In this document: in pieces, positions 1-8,699 of the stretch
How positions within the stretch are numbered: the stretch's first letter is position 1
Layout of the letters: each line of letters opens with the position of its first letter
Source of the DNA: an uncultured bacterium
Lineage (GTDB): Bacteria > Vulcanimicrobiota > Xenobia > Xenobiales > Xenobiaceae
Reading direction: 5' to 3'
Length of the DNA stretch: 62,508 nucleotides
NCBI GenBank assembly: GCA_934636825.1
Contig: CAKUBG010000015.1
Span: forward strand, 1 to 62,508
Notes under the pieces: generated by a model
The model's database searches: none
What the model saw: the letters and a program-made list of their open reading frames with translations, nothing else
Told to the model about the DNA's origin: nothing
Made by a program: the position numbers and the translations under genes

Positions 1-361
1 CGGAAACAGTGGCGAATTGAAGGCGCAGAACATTGGACGCGCTGTTAAGCGCGGTCCAGTTCAAGCCTGAAAGAGCCGCTGGTGGAGCTAGCCAACATGA
101 ACATGAGCCCGCAGCCAAAACTTATACTAAATGGCTAACTGGCGGGCGGAACACTATCAGCGTCTCTAAGCTAAAAACTACGCAACCAAACATGTTACGC
201 AATGCGTGTTGGCACTAAATTGATAGCCTCGTTGATTAGTTCGTTATATCCCTCCTCGAAAACGTCGCTAGCGCGATAAAGTTTTCTCCGGTGGGTATAA
301 CGAACATTTTTGGCGGCTATAAATTTCATTTAAAATCGCCGCGCTTTGTCTACATTAAAGA
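1..361. other. Intergenic stretch, no supported gene
   Basis: No convincing gene is visible here. A short frame (33-218, + strand) opens with TTG, has no clear ribosome site and resembles nothing I know. Two other frames are open from the left edge and stop at about 48 and 70, so the tail of a gene that starts outside the window is possible. A hairpin is seen at 35-57 (arms GGACGCGC and GCGC-G-GTCC, loop TGTTAA), which hints at structured RNA, but I could not match it to tmRNA, RNase P RNA or a tRNA. Confidence 0.4.
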
Positions 362-1948
362 TTAGTCTAAGCCAATAATTGTGAAAGGCACAAATTTAGG
401 CATCTCAACCTTAAAGGCGCCAACTTTAATTTCGTGACCAGTAATACTAGAGAGCATCTCTACAGTATATTTATTGCTGCCATCGTCAGCACGTTTAATA
501 GTATCAGAAGGACAGGCAGGTTCATTTTCTACAATAGCTTCGGGATAATCGTTCTTGCCAACCAAGCTTTCGTCAATAAAGAAAGGCTTGCTTTGGTAGG
601 TTCCGTAACTCCAATCAGTAAGTCTGAAACGACCTACAACATATAATTCTAAAGTCTTATTATAATGGCCATATGATTCAGCATAGGCCAACTTATCATC
701 ATCATTGTACCAGGCGAAGCAAAGCTCGGGCTCGGTATAAGAAACGATTACTCGATTGCTGTCAGTAAAATCGCCGTATTTGGCAGTTACTGTATAGCTA
801 TCGCAAGTATGTTCTGCAATAGTGCCAGTAGCAACTAAAGTACCATTATTAGCTTTAAGTAAAGGCTCATCGGTACCTTCGCTAAAAGCGGCGGTCAATT
901 CAACTTCGTTAATAAGGTCTACCCCTTCGGGCTGAGGGCCTTTGCCTTCTTCATTGGTGTAAGTAGCGATAGCTTTCATAGGCACTTCATCAAGGCCCAG
1001 AACCAAATCGCCATAAAGTCCTTCAGCTTCTACAGTCTTTTTACCTAAAGTGGCATTGGGGATCTCTTTGCCATCAGCGTCGACTTTAGCGATATAAGCA
1101 ATACCGAAGTTTTTGTCGGTTACAGTAATATCTTCGTTAGCAGGGCTAAGCTCAATGCCGTTGACTGTTTGCTCAGTAACGTAGATAGGATCCTCTACTG
1201 TATAGGATACAGCAGAATCTATAGTGGCTTTAGGAGCGACTGTACCGTTGGCAGCAGCAGTAAAGTTGCCATAAATTCCACCTTCAACAGCCGTAAGTAC
1301 TACTACTTTTTCATCGTTAATATCATTCAAATTGCTGAAAGTGGCAAAAGGAGTTAAATCGTAGGTATTTTCTGTATCACCGTTGGGAAGAAGCTCAAAA
1401 CTTAAGCCAACGCCTTCGCCGGGCTTAAAGACAGACTTATCATCACCAGTAACTGGATCGAAAGAAGTTAAACTAAGTTCATCATTATCTTGGCCTATAC
1501 GATACAAATCAGGATTGTCAATGATAACAGTTTTGCTACCCTTCCAATCGATCTTGTTATAACCTACAGCTACAAGTTTGTCATCTTTATTATAGTAGGC
1601 AGCAGAAACGCCTGAAACTCCGGCTACCAACTGGCCGACTTCAATATCTCGCTCTTTATTGGTACTTTCATGCTTAAATTCATAAGCTTTAGTTGCATTG
1701 GTAATAAAGTCTTTATTGTCGATAGTGCCGTAAAAAGCATATTTCACTTTGACAATATCGGCTTGTACATCGGTGCGACCTAATTCTTGAGCTAAAGAAT
1801 TGTACTGGAAAATAACTTTATAGTCGGTAGAACCCAAAGGATTGGGAGTAGTAGATCCGCCATCGCCGCAACCACCGACCAACAGGCCTACGCCTACGCC
1901 AACAACAGCAGCTAATGTTGCAAAATGAAATGTGTTCTTATTGCTCAT
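362..1948 (-). CDS. Secreted lipoprotein with Ig-like repeats
   Basis: A 528-residue surface or periplasmic lipoprotein of unknown function. I chose the ATG at 1948 because it follows AAGGAAG and opens a clean lipoprotein signal: a hydrophobic run (residues 11-24) ending in LVGGC, with the lipidated cysteine at residue 27. A longer reading from 2044 would put 32 unlikely residues in front. The rest is acidic and beta-rich, with repeated segments such as YVTEQTVNGIELSP that look like bacterial Ig-like (BIG_2) domains and a conserved Y-T-N-E-x-G-K-G-P patch. A paralogue lies at the far end of the window (60970-62460). It sits 129 bp downstream of the radical SAM gene on the same strand, so the two may be co-transcribed. 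The domain type is inferred from pattern only. Confidence 0.8.
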   Translation of the reverse strand: MSNKNTFHFATLAAVVGVGVGLLVGGCGDGGSTTPNPLGSTDYKVIFQYNSLAQELGRTDVQADIVKVKYAFYGTIDNKDFITNATKAYEFKHESTNKERDIEVGQLVAGVSGVSAAYYNKDDKLVAVGYNKIDWKGSKTVIIDNPDLYRIGQDNDELSLTSFDPVTGDDKSVFKPGEGVGLSFELLPNGDTENTYDLTPFATFSNLNDINDEKVVVLTAVEGGIYGNFTAAANGTVAPKATIDSAVSYTVEDPIYVTEQTVNGIELSPANEDITVTDKNFGIAYIAKVDADGKEIPNATLGKKTVEAEGLYGDLVLGLDEVPMKAIATYTNEEGKGPQPEGVDLINEVELTAAFSEGTDEPLLKANNGTLVATGTIAEHTCDSYTVTAKYGDFTDSNRVIVSYTEPELCFAWYNDDDKLAYAESYGHYNKTLELYVVGRFRLTDWSYGTYQSKPFFIDESLVGKNDYPEAIVENEPACPSDTIKRADDGSNKYTVEMLSSITGHEIKVGAFKVEMPKFVPFTIIGLD

Positions 1949-2077
1949 TATGTAAACTTCCTTAATTGCTTCACTTTGTAAGATTACGCAACTGCTAAAA
2001 CTGCGCAAATCCGTGCTACCATATGTTATTAAAACCGGCAGCATTCGAAAAGTTCATGCATAAGCGCTTCTTTACCT

Positions 2078-3172
2078 TTAGGGGAAGGCGTAACACATGG
2101 CATCTTCTTCGACAGCATGTTCTATTTGTTTAGCATAAATACCATAAGTACAGCGTGGACATTTATCCACATTTATGCTGCGCATTAAATCTAGATGAGC
2201 TTGTGACCCCCAAAAATCGAGAATTTGTTCAGGATTGGGATAGTGAGCCCCCAAACGGAAATTAGCATTACCTCGCCAGTCGTTGCATAAATAAACATTG
2301 CCGTCAGCACCACATTGAATACACAATGGAGCTGAAATACAGCGCGAAAAACTATGCTCGACATTAAAAGTAGGACTAAATTTGTGACGTACACCAAATA
2401 CTTTAAAGCTTTCAGTTTGCATGGCTAAGCACTCTTCTAGTTGCTCATTTACTTCATCCATATCAAAATTGAGCACTTGGGACTGGCCTTCAATATTTTC
2501 CGACGCTGCCGGGCGAGCATGGAAGTGAGCTACGCCCAATTCTTTGGCAATAGCGCAAGCCGCCGCTATTTCATGAGTATTTTCAGGATGAATTAAGTAT
2601 TTAACCGCCAATTCGCATTGCAAGCCTTGCTCGCGCACAATATCAACAACAGAAGCAATATTATCAATAACTACATCAAAAAATCCCGGATCGACACATT
2701 TTACATGACTGAAGCATTCAGGAGTAGCTGCATCTAAAGAAAAGCCAATCCAACGACAAGTTTGAGCTGCGGTCTCGCGTTTTTGCCTAGTGTTCATGGC
2801 AATACCGTTAGTAATAATAGCGCTCTGGCGGCCAGACGACTTTATATTGCGCAAAACATTCCATAAAGCAGGGTTTAGCGTAGGCTCTCCCCCGCCGGCG
2901 AAGCAAAATCCCTCTACTCCCCATTCAATAAGGAAATTGCACAAGCGCTCCAAATGTTCTTCGGTCATAAGCTGAGAAGCCAAGTCTGTATGCAAAATGC
3001 GTCTGGAATTGCACCAGATACAATCTACATTGCAAAGGTAGCTCGGATCTATGCTAGCCTCAACCGGAGGCGGCAGAATATCTTTAGCGATAGAATCGTA
3101 GTGTTTTTTATACATTAAACCCTTCCAAGAATTAAAAGAATTGAAAGGATCTGTCCACTCTGTACGGTTCAT
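2078..3172 (-). CDS. Radical SAM/SPASM domain protein
   Basis: A 364-residue radical SAM enzyme. The 4Fe-4S cysteines are C47, C51 and C54 (CNVDCIWC, the CxxxCxxC motif), followed by a GGGEPTLNP segment that usually binds SAM. The C-terminal third is rich in spaced cysteines (CISAPLCIQCG, YLCNDW, CPRCTYG), as in SPASM domains that hold auxiliary clusters. SPASM enzymes often modify peptides or proteins, or mature other enzymes. The start ATG follows AAGGAA. The nearest co-directional neighbour is the lipoprotein gene downstream, a possible substrate but with no direct support. No small precursor peptide gene is obvious within a few hundred bases. The class is secure, the substrate unknown. 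Confidence 0.88.
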   Translation of the reverse strand: MNRTEWTDPFNSFNSWKGLMYKKHYDSIAKDILPPPVEASIDPSYLCNVDCIWCNSRRILHTDLASQLMTEEHLERLCNFLIEWGVEGFCFAGGGEPTLNPALWNVLRNIKSSGRQSAIITNGIAMNTRQKRETAAQTCRWIGFSLDAATPECFSHVKCVDPGFFDVVIDNIASVVDIVREQGLQCELAVKYLIHPENTHEIAAACAIAKELGVAHFHARPAASENIEGQSQVLNFDMDEVNEQLEECLAMQTESFKVFGVRHKFSPTFNVEHSFSRCISAPLCIQCGADGNVYLCNDWRGNANFRLGAHYPNPEQILDFWGSQAHLDLMRSINVDKCPRCTYGIYAKQIEHAVEEDAMCYAFP

Positions 3173-3203
3173 ATTTTTTCCTTAACTCAGCCTAAAAATA
3201 CAA

Positions 3204-3241
3204 AAAGCCCTAAAAGCCCGCTTTTTGGCGGCTGGGGCTTT
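3204..3241 (-). terminator. Rho-independent terminator after ileS
   Basis: On the minus strand the arms AAAGCCC and GGGCTTT enclose a short loop and are followed by T-rich DNA (TTTTTGTATTTTT). It lies 30 bp past the ileS stop. Confidence 0.75.
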
Positions 3242-3270
3242 CAAGGCTTCTTGCGTTCTAACCTACCGAA

Positions 3271-6200
3271 TTACTGGTGACGACGCACGAAAATACGGAC
3301 TTTCGGGCCTTTCTTCACAAATTCAGTCTCTACAGAGTTGGCATCAGCGGGAGCGGCTTCGTCAGTAGTCAAACTTAAACTCAGAGTATCACTCATAATA
3401 GTCTGACGGTGAGCTTCGACAGCTTTGAGTAAATCATCCCAAGCGCCCTCAAGCCAAGTATCGATACGATCATTGATCTTGAAGTCGGAGCTCTTACGCA
3501 ATTCTTGAATGTTGCGTACCAAATCGCGAGCCAAACCTTCTAAGCGCAATTCTTCAGTAATAACCGTAGAAACGGCCGCAATGAAAGAGCCCTCAACAGA
3601 AGCAGCATAGCCTTCGGGAGATTTTACTTCTACCAACAAATCGGCAGGAGTCAAAACTACTTCGGTTCCGTTAATATCAAGCTTAACTTCTTTGCCGTCC
3701 AAAGATTGTAAAGCAATTTCTTTAGCCTTTTCGCCGGAAAGTTCTTTGCGAATGGCACCTAAAAGCTTGCCATAGCGAGGGCCGACAGTAGGCAAATTGG
3801 GCTTGACAATATAGTCCAAGAAGTTTTGCTCAGCACTGATAAACTTGATAGCCTTAACATTAAGTTCATCAAGTACGTAATCGCGGAAGCGCTCTACGCT
3901 GCGGCGGTCAGCTTCAGTAGTAACGCCAATAAGCACTTCAGACAGAGGCTGGCGCACTTTTTGTTTGGAAGCTACACGAGCAGAACGACCGATAGAGATA
4001 ATTTGCATAGCCGTGTTGCCATCTTGCAAGAGCTGAGCATCAAATTTGCTTTCATCAAACTCGGGCCAAGAAGCTAAATGGACGCTCTTAGGAGCTTTAG
4101 GATCTACGCTAGGCACCAAGTTGCGCCACACTTCTTCAGCCAAGAAAGGAGTGAAAGGAGCTTGCAACTTAGCCAAAGTGACTAAACACTCATAAAGAGT
4201 GTGATAAGCGGCCGAATCGTTTTCCCAGAAGCGACGGCGGTTTAAACGTACATACCAATTGGAAAGCACATCGACAAAGTTTTCCAAATTTTTGGCAGCT
4301 TTAGTTAAATCGTATACGTCTAAATAGTCGCTGACAGCCTTAATGGTTTGCTGCAAACGAGCCAAAATCCACTTATCTAAGTCGGTATAGCTCTCGGGAG
4401 CGGCAGGCACACTTAAATCTACTTCGGCCACATTGGCATTTAATAAGAAGAATTGCCAAGTATTCCACCAAGTGCTCAAATGTTTCGAAGCTTCGGCTAC
4501 CAATTCAGCAGAGAAACGGCGGCTCAATTCAGGCGGAGCGGAAGTGTAAAGATACCAACGAATAGCGTCGGCGCCCTGAGATTGTAAAACGTCCCAAGGA
4601 TTGACAACATTGCCGCGACTCTTAGACATCTTTTCGCCTTGGCCATCAAGTACCAAACCATGACAAATAACGCTCTTGTAAGCGATTTTGTCAAAGAGCA
4701 TAACGCCTAACTGATGCAAAGAGTTGAACCAACCGCGCGTTTGGTCTAAACCTTCGCAAATAAGATCGGCCGGGTAAGACTTTTCGAAAAGTTCTTTATT
4801 TTCAAAAGGATAGTGCAACTGGGCAAAAGGCATGGATCCGGAATCGTACCAGCAATCGATTACATCAGGCACACGGCGCATAGTGTGGCCGCACTTTTGG
4901 CACTTAAAGGTAATTCTGTCTACATAGGGGCGGTGAGGATCGAAATCGGCAGCATGGATATCAATATCTTGCTCGGCACGCTCGGCCAATTCGGCATAAG
5001 AACCGATGGTTTCGCGCTCGCCACATTCTTCACAAGTCCAAATAGGCAAAGGAGTGCCCCAATATCTGGTACGAGAAATAGCCCAGTCTACCAAGTTGTT
5101 GAGCCAATCGCCATAACGACCGTTCTTAATGTGAGCAGGATGCCAATCGATCTCTTGGTTCTTTTCAATTAAGCGCTTTTGCAAGCTGGTGTTGTTGATA
5201 TACCAAGAATCTGTAGCATAATAGAGCAAAGGAGTGCCACAACGCCAGCAGTGAGGATAAGAGTGAGCATACTTCTTGATACGGAAGAGTAATTTGCGCT
5301 CTTTTAAGTCTTCCAAAATTTTGGGATCGGCTTCTTTGAACCACAGACCAGCCACAAAGTGAGCATCGTCGCGGAAATGGCCATCAGTTTTGACAGGGTG
5401 AACGATAGGCAAATCGTTCTTGCGACCAACATCCAAGTCATCAGCGCCGAAAGCCGGAGCGATATGAACAATGCCGGAGCCGTCTTCGGAAGTAACAAAA
5501 GAGCCGCTGACTACACGATGGCCGACTTTTTCACCGAAATCGTACCATTTATAAGGAGCGTTATACTTGGTGCCAACTAAATCGGAGCCCTTAAAAGAAG
5601 CTAAAATTTCCGGTTCGGGAGCTTCAGCTTCTAAATTTAAAGCTTGACGCAACAAAGTGCGAGCCAAAATAAGCACGCGGCCATCCTCTAGCTTGGCGGC
5701 CACATACTCTAAGTCGGGATGAACACAAGCAGCTACGTTGCCGGGCAAAGTCCAGGGAGTGGTAGTCCAAACTAAAAGGGCACTTTCGGCGGGTAAACCG
5801 AGCTTTTCCGGCTCACTTAAAGGGAAACGCACATAGAGAGAAGGATCTTCCACATCTTTATAAGCGGAGCCAGCTTCAGCACTAGAAAGCGGCGTACCAC
5901 AGCGAGCGCAGTACGGTACCACTTTGTAGCCTAAATAGAGCAAGCCTTTTTTCCACAGCTCTTTTAATGACCACCATACGCTTTCGACGTAGTTGTTGCT
6001 CATAGTCATGTAGCAATTGTCTAAATCTGTCCAATAAGCAATGCGCTCGGTCAATTTGCGCCAAGCGCCTTCGTAAGTCATTACGGAGCTGCGGCACTCT
6101 TTGCAAAAAGGCTCAATGCCGTATTTTTCAATAGCTGGCTTACCGGAAAAGCCTAAGCGTTTTTCGACTTCAATTTCTACAGGCAAACCGTGGCAATCCC

Positions 6201-6462
6201 AGCCGGCTTTGCGGCGTACTTTGAAACCGCGCATAGTCTTGTAGCGAGGGAATAAATCTTTATAAGCGCGAGCTTGGACATGGTGAACGCCAGGATTACC
6301 ATTAGCGGTAGGCGGGCCGTCATAAACGACAAATTCAGGAGCGCCTTCGCGTATCTCTAAAGACTGGGCAAATATATTTTCTTCTTTCCAAAATTTGAGA
6401 GTCTCTTCTTCTAGAGATGGCAAAGAGGCGCGAGGATCCACATTGGGAAATCTGGTGTTCAT
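3271..6462 (-). CDS. ileS: Isoleucyl-tRNA synthetase
   Basis: Attaches isoleucine to tRNA-Ile in the cytoplasm. The protein has 1063 residues and both class I signatures: the HIGH-like segment GNPGVHHVQ near residues 55-62 and KMSKSRGN near residue 610. The sequence after the first motif (LFPRYKTMRGF, then KAGWDCHGLPVEIEVEKRLG) is typical of the long, eukaryote-like type 2 enzymes rather than the E. coli type; such enzymes are often less sensitive to mupirocin, which here is only inference. The editing domain and a long C-terminal tRNA-binding region are in place. GAGG lies 7 bp before the ATG. I looked for a T-box leader upstream and found none. Confidence 0.97.
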   Translation of the reverse strand: MNTRFPNVDPRASLPSLEEETLKFWKEENIFAQSLEIREGAPEFVVYDGPPTANGNPGVHHVQARAYKDLFPRYKTMRGFKVRRKAGWDCHGLPVEIEVEKRLGFSGKPAIEKYGIEPFCKECRSSVMTYEGAWRKLTERIAYWTDLDNCYMTMSNNYVESVWWSLKELWKKGLLYLGYKVVPYCARCGTPLSSAEAGSAYKDVEDPSLYVRFPLSEPEKLGLPAESALLVWTTTPWTLPGNVAACVHPDLEYVAAKLEDGRVLILARTLLRQALNLEAEAPEPEILASFKGSDLVGTKYNAPYKWYDFGEKVGHRVVSGSFVTSEDGSGIVHIAPAFGADDLDVGRKNDLPIVHPVKTDGHFRDDAHFVAGLWFKEADPKILEDLKERKLLFRIKKYAHSYPHCWRCGTPLLYYATDSWYINNTSLQKRLIEKNQEIDWHPAHIKNGRYGDWLNNLVDWAISRTRYWGTPLPIWTCEECGERETIGSYAELAERAEQDIDIHAADFDPHRPYVDRITFKCQKCGHTMRRVPDVIDCWYDSGSMPFAQLHYPFENKELFEKSYPADLICEGLDQTRGWFNSLHQLGVMLFDKIAYKSVICHGLVLDGQGEKMSKSRGNVVNPWDVLQSQGADAIRWYLYTSAPPELSRRFSAELVAEASKHLSTWWNTWQFFLLNANVAEVDLSVPAAPESYTDLDKWILARLQQTIKAVSDYLDVYDLTKAAKNLENFVDVLSNWYVRLNRRRFWENDSAAYHTLYECLVTLAKLQAPFTPFLAEEVWRNLVPSVDPKAPKSVHLASWPEFDESKFDAQLLQDGNTAMQIISIGRSARVASKQKVRQPLSEVLIGVTTEADRRSVERFRDYVLDELNVKAIKFISAEQNFLDYIVKPNLPTVGPRYGKLLGAIRKELSGEKAKEIALQSLDGKEVKLDINGTEVVLTPADLLVEVKSPEGYAASVEGSFIAAVSTVITEELRLEGLARDLVRNIQELRKSSDFKINDRIDTWLEGAWDDLLKAVEAHRQTIMSDTLSLSLTTDEAAPADANSVETEFVKKGPKVRIFVRRHQ

Positions 6463-6789
6463 ATTTTAACCTCTGGTCTTGATATTTTTATCCAAAAAAA
6501 CGGCCCGCCCGAATTTAGGCTTCCCTTTTACTTAAAAGAGCCATTTTCCAAGCGACCACGTCAAAAAAAGCCGCTACCCCACCGCTATAACAAACGACAA
6601 GAGAGCTTAGCTTATTATCTCTCCTATTTTAAATTGGGAGATGCAAAAACCTTGCGAAATATAGTAGCAATTTTATGTTCAGGGTGCAAGCAACAACCGA
6701 GCAACAAAAAAGCGCCGCACTCCGAGCTAAGCCCAAGGAGCGCGGCGCCTTCTAGGAAGCTAGACCAGCTTCACAGTTTTTCTTACAGC
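6463..6789. other. Intergenic region between Fe-ADH and ileS
   Basis: A 327-bp gap between two minus-strand genes. It holds the Fe-ADH terminator (6705-6749) and a small hairpin about 70 bp upstream of ileS (minus-strand arms GGCTCTTTT and AAAAGGGAAGCC). No T-box motif, small ORF with a ribosome site or obvious promoter was seen. Confidence 0.5.
6705..6749 (-). terminator. Terminator after the Fe-ADH gene
   Basis: A strong GC-rich hairpin on the minus strand: GGCGCCGCGCTCC pairs with GGAGTGCGGCGCT and is followed by six T residues. It lies about 40 bp past the stop of the alcohol dehydrogenase gene. Confidence 0.85.
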
Positions 6790-7998
6790 TTACAGGGGCT
6801 GAAGAGAAGTTCTGTAGATAGTCTCTACAATTTCACGACCGTTACCGGAAGGAGCGATGTCTAAAAGTCCACTCAAGGAAGGAGTGGTATAGACCAAATC
6901 GGTGAGCTTATCTACATCAGCTTCGGTGAAACCTTCGTCGGTAAGTTTCTGAGGTACGCCAACGGAAACCAACCAATCCTGTACGGACTTGGCAGCCAAG
7001 TAAGCCTCGGAAGCTTCGCCAGCTAAATCGGGGTTGATAGGAGCCAAAATATCGGCCAAGATGTGAGCTCTGTCTTTGTACATAACGTTGATAACAGAAG
7101 GCAAGAGCATAGAGAGACCGAGACCGTGAGCCAACTCAGGCTTTACGCCACTGAGAGGGTGCTCCAAAGCGTGGGTGTAGTGGAGCATACCGTTATCGAA
7201 GCAAACGCCAGCGATCATGGCAGCATAAGCTAAATAGTAGCGAGCTTCCAGATCTTCGGGGTTTTGCAAAGCCATAGGCAAATACTTGTGGACTAAGCGA
7301 ACGACATCACGGGCCAAAGTAATTGTATAAGGAGAAAGCACCTTAGAAGTGGCAGCTTCAACTACGTGGTTGACAGCGTCAATAGAAACGTATCTGGTCT
7401 GGTTGGGAGACAACTTAACCATAAGCTGCGGATCGTCGATAGCAAACATAGGATAGATGCAATCGTAAGCGATAGCGGGCTTGAAGTTCTTCTCGGGAAC
7501 GGTGACAACAGCGAAACGGTTGGTCTCGGTGCCGGTGCCGTGGGTTAAGTTGATAGAGACAATGGGAGCAGCCTTCTCGGGTGTGAAGGTAAATTCATAA
7601 ATATCGTTGGCAGTTTTGTCGGGATACTCTAACAGAATAGCCACGGACTTGCCAGCGTCGGTGGGAGAACCGCCACCAATAGCGATAACGGCCTTGGCGC
7701 CAAACTCACGAGCCATCTGAGCAGCTTCATTTACATGGTGAGTAGTGGGGTTAGGCGTTACTTTATCGTAGTTGATATAGCCAATGCCCGCATCTTTTAA
7801 GGCTTTCTCTACGTGATCCCAAGCACCGGTAAGCTTATAAGCACGGCGACCGGACATAACGATCACTTTATCTACGCCTTTGGACTTCAAAACTTTGGAA
7901 ATATCAACCATCTTGTCGATAGCGCCTACACCAAAGTAAACGGTAGTCCTAGTTCTAATCTCTTTAACGTCGTAAATATTAACGTTTTTCTCGAACAT
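6790..7998 (-). CDS. Iron-containing alcohol dehydrogenase
   Basis: A 402-residue group III (iron-type) alcohol dehydrogenase that interconverts an alcohol and an aldehyde with NAD(P). The nucleotide-binding motif GGGSPTDAGK is present, and the metal ligands are visible as SIDAVNH (Asp and first His), HYTHALEHP and ELAHG. The length is normal for the family. The ATG follows AGGAGAG. A large AT-rich palindrome (8099-8134) sits about 100 bp upstream and may be its operator. The gene is monocistronic by position, with its own terminator. The true substrate (ethanol, butanol, a diol) cannot be read from the sequence. Confidence 0.93.
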   Translation of the reverse strand: MFEKNVNIYDVKEIRTRTTVYFGVGAIDKMVDISKVLKSKGVDKVIVMSGRRAYKLTGAWDHVEKALKDAGIGYINYDKVTPNPTTHHVNEAAQMAREFGAKAVIAIGGGSPTDAGKSVAILLEYPDKTANDIYEFTFTPEKAAPIVSINLTHGTGTETNRFAVVTVPEKNFKPAIAYDCIYPMFAIDDPQLMVKLSPNQTRYVSIDAVNHVVEAATSKVLSPYTITLARDVVRLVHKYLPMALQNPEDLEARYYLAYAAMIAGVCFDNGMLHYTHALEHPLSGVKPELAHGLGLSMLLPSVINVMYKDRAHILADILAPINPDLAGEASEAYLAAKSVQDWLVSVGVPQKLTDEGFTEADVDKLTDLVYTTPSLSGLLDIAPSGNGREIVETIYRTSLQPL

Positions 7999-8098
7999 TT
8001 AAGCACTCTCCTACGTTTATTTATCCCCATCCCCTAATCTGAAAGTTTCGCTTTAAGCTTTCTTTCCCTTCCGCATTATAAAAAGCAAATTGTTAGAA

Positions 8099-8134
8099 AA
8101 ATATATGCAAAAAATATATTTTTCGCATATATTT
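8099..8134. promoter_or_regulatory. 36-bp AT-rich palindrome, possible operator
   Basis: The arms AAATATATGC and GCATATATTT are symmetrical about 8116/8117, and the whole 36 bp is self-complementary except for one mismatched pair (A8109/C8124). It lies in the 235-bp gap upstream of the Fe-ADH gene and downstream of the LMW phosphatase gene. No T-tract follows directly, so it is more likely an operator or cruciform than a terminator. Confidence 0.5.
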
Positions 8135-8233
8135 GACATCACAAGCGCAACACATGAAAATACTACCCTAACTAATCAAATTAAATGCTTAGTTTGAGTT
8201 AAAGAAAATCGAGCCAAAGGCAAGCAAAACAAT

Positions 8234-8683
8234 TTAAATTAGCTGATCTAATAAAGCCTGACATCCTTCATTAACATCTTGCCAAGTGGCTTCAAAATTG
8301 CGTGTATACCAAGGATCGGCCACATCACCGGGGCGCTTGGTGTAGTCCATTAGCAAACTAAGTTTGCCTTCTGGATCGCCGCCGCAAATTTGAAGCATAT
8401 AGCGCATATTAGAGCGATCCATACCAACAATATAATCAAATTCAGCATAGTCATCACTATTCATAGTACGAGCTCGTTTACCAGCGCAACTGATACCTTT
8501 AGCAGCTAACAACTTGCGCACCGGCGGATATACAGGATTATTATATTCTTCGTCACTAACGGCTGCCGACTCAATATGGAAGACGCCGTCTAAATTATGT
8601 CTAGATACAAGATCTTTCATTACAAATTCCGCCATAGGCGAGCGACAAATATTGCCGTGACAAATGAATAAAATTTTAATCAT
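8234..8683 (-). CDS. Low-molecular-weight protein tyrosine phosphatase
   Basis: A 149-residue phosphatase that removes phosphate from tyrosine (or arginine) on proteins. The P-loop CHGNICRS puts the nucleophile at C8 and the phosphate-binding arginine at R14; the catalytic acid is in DPWYTRNF with Asp at 123. The length matches the family. Close relatives act on tyrosine kinases of capsule synthesis or on arginine kinases, but neither is in this window. The start lies 16 bp after the Fic gene stop on the same strand, so the two are likely co-transcribed, which would couple a phosphatase to an AMPylation enzyme. Confidence 0.93.
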   Translation of the reverse strand: MIKILFICHGNICRSPMAEFVMKDLVSRHNLDGVFHIESAAVSDEEYNNPVYPPVRKLLAAKGISCAGKRARTMNSDDYAEFDYIVGMDRSNMRYMLQICGGDPEGKLSLLMDYTKRPGDVADPWYTRNFEATWQDVNEGCQALLDQLI

Positions 8684-8699
8684 AGTCTTTATTTTAACC

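Noticed and set aside
52..72. tRNA T-arm-like sequence near the left edge
   Set aside because: TTCAAGC loop with a flawed five-base stem, but no acceptor or anticodon arm around it.
33..218. 61-residue frame on the plus strand
   Set aside because: TTG start, no ribosome site, no recognisable pattern, and it crosses a hairpin. Treated as non-coding.
6463..6660. T-box leader before ileS
   Set aside because: No AGGGUGGNACCGCG-type element or specifier stem on either strand; GGTGGGGTAGCGG at 6570-6590 (minus strand) only vaguely resembles it.
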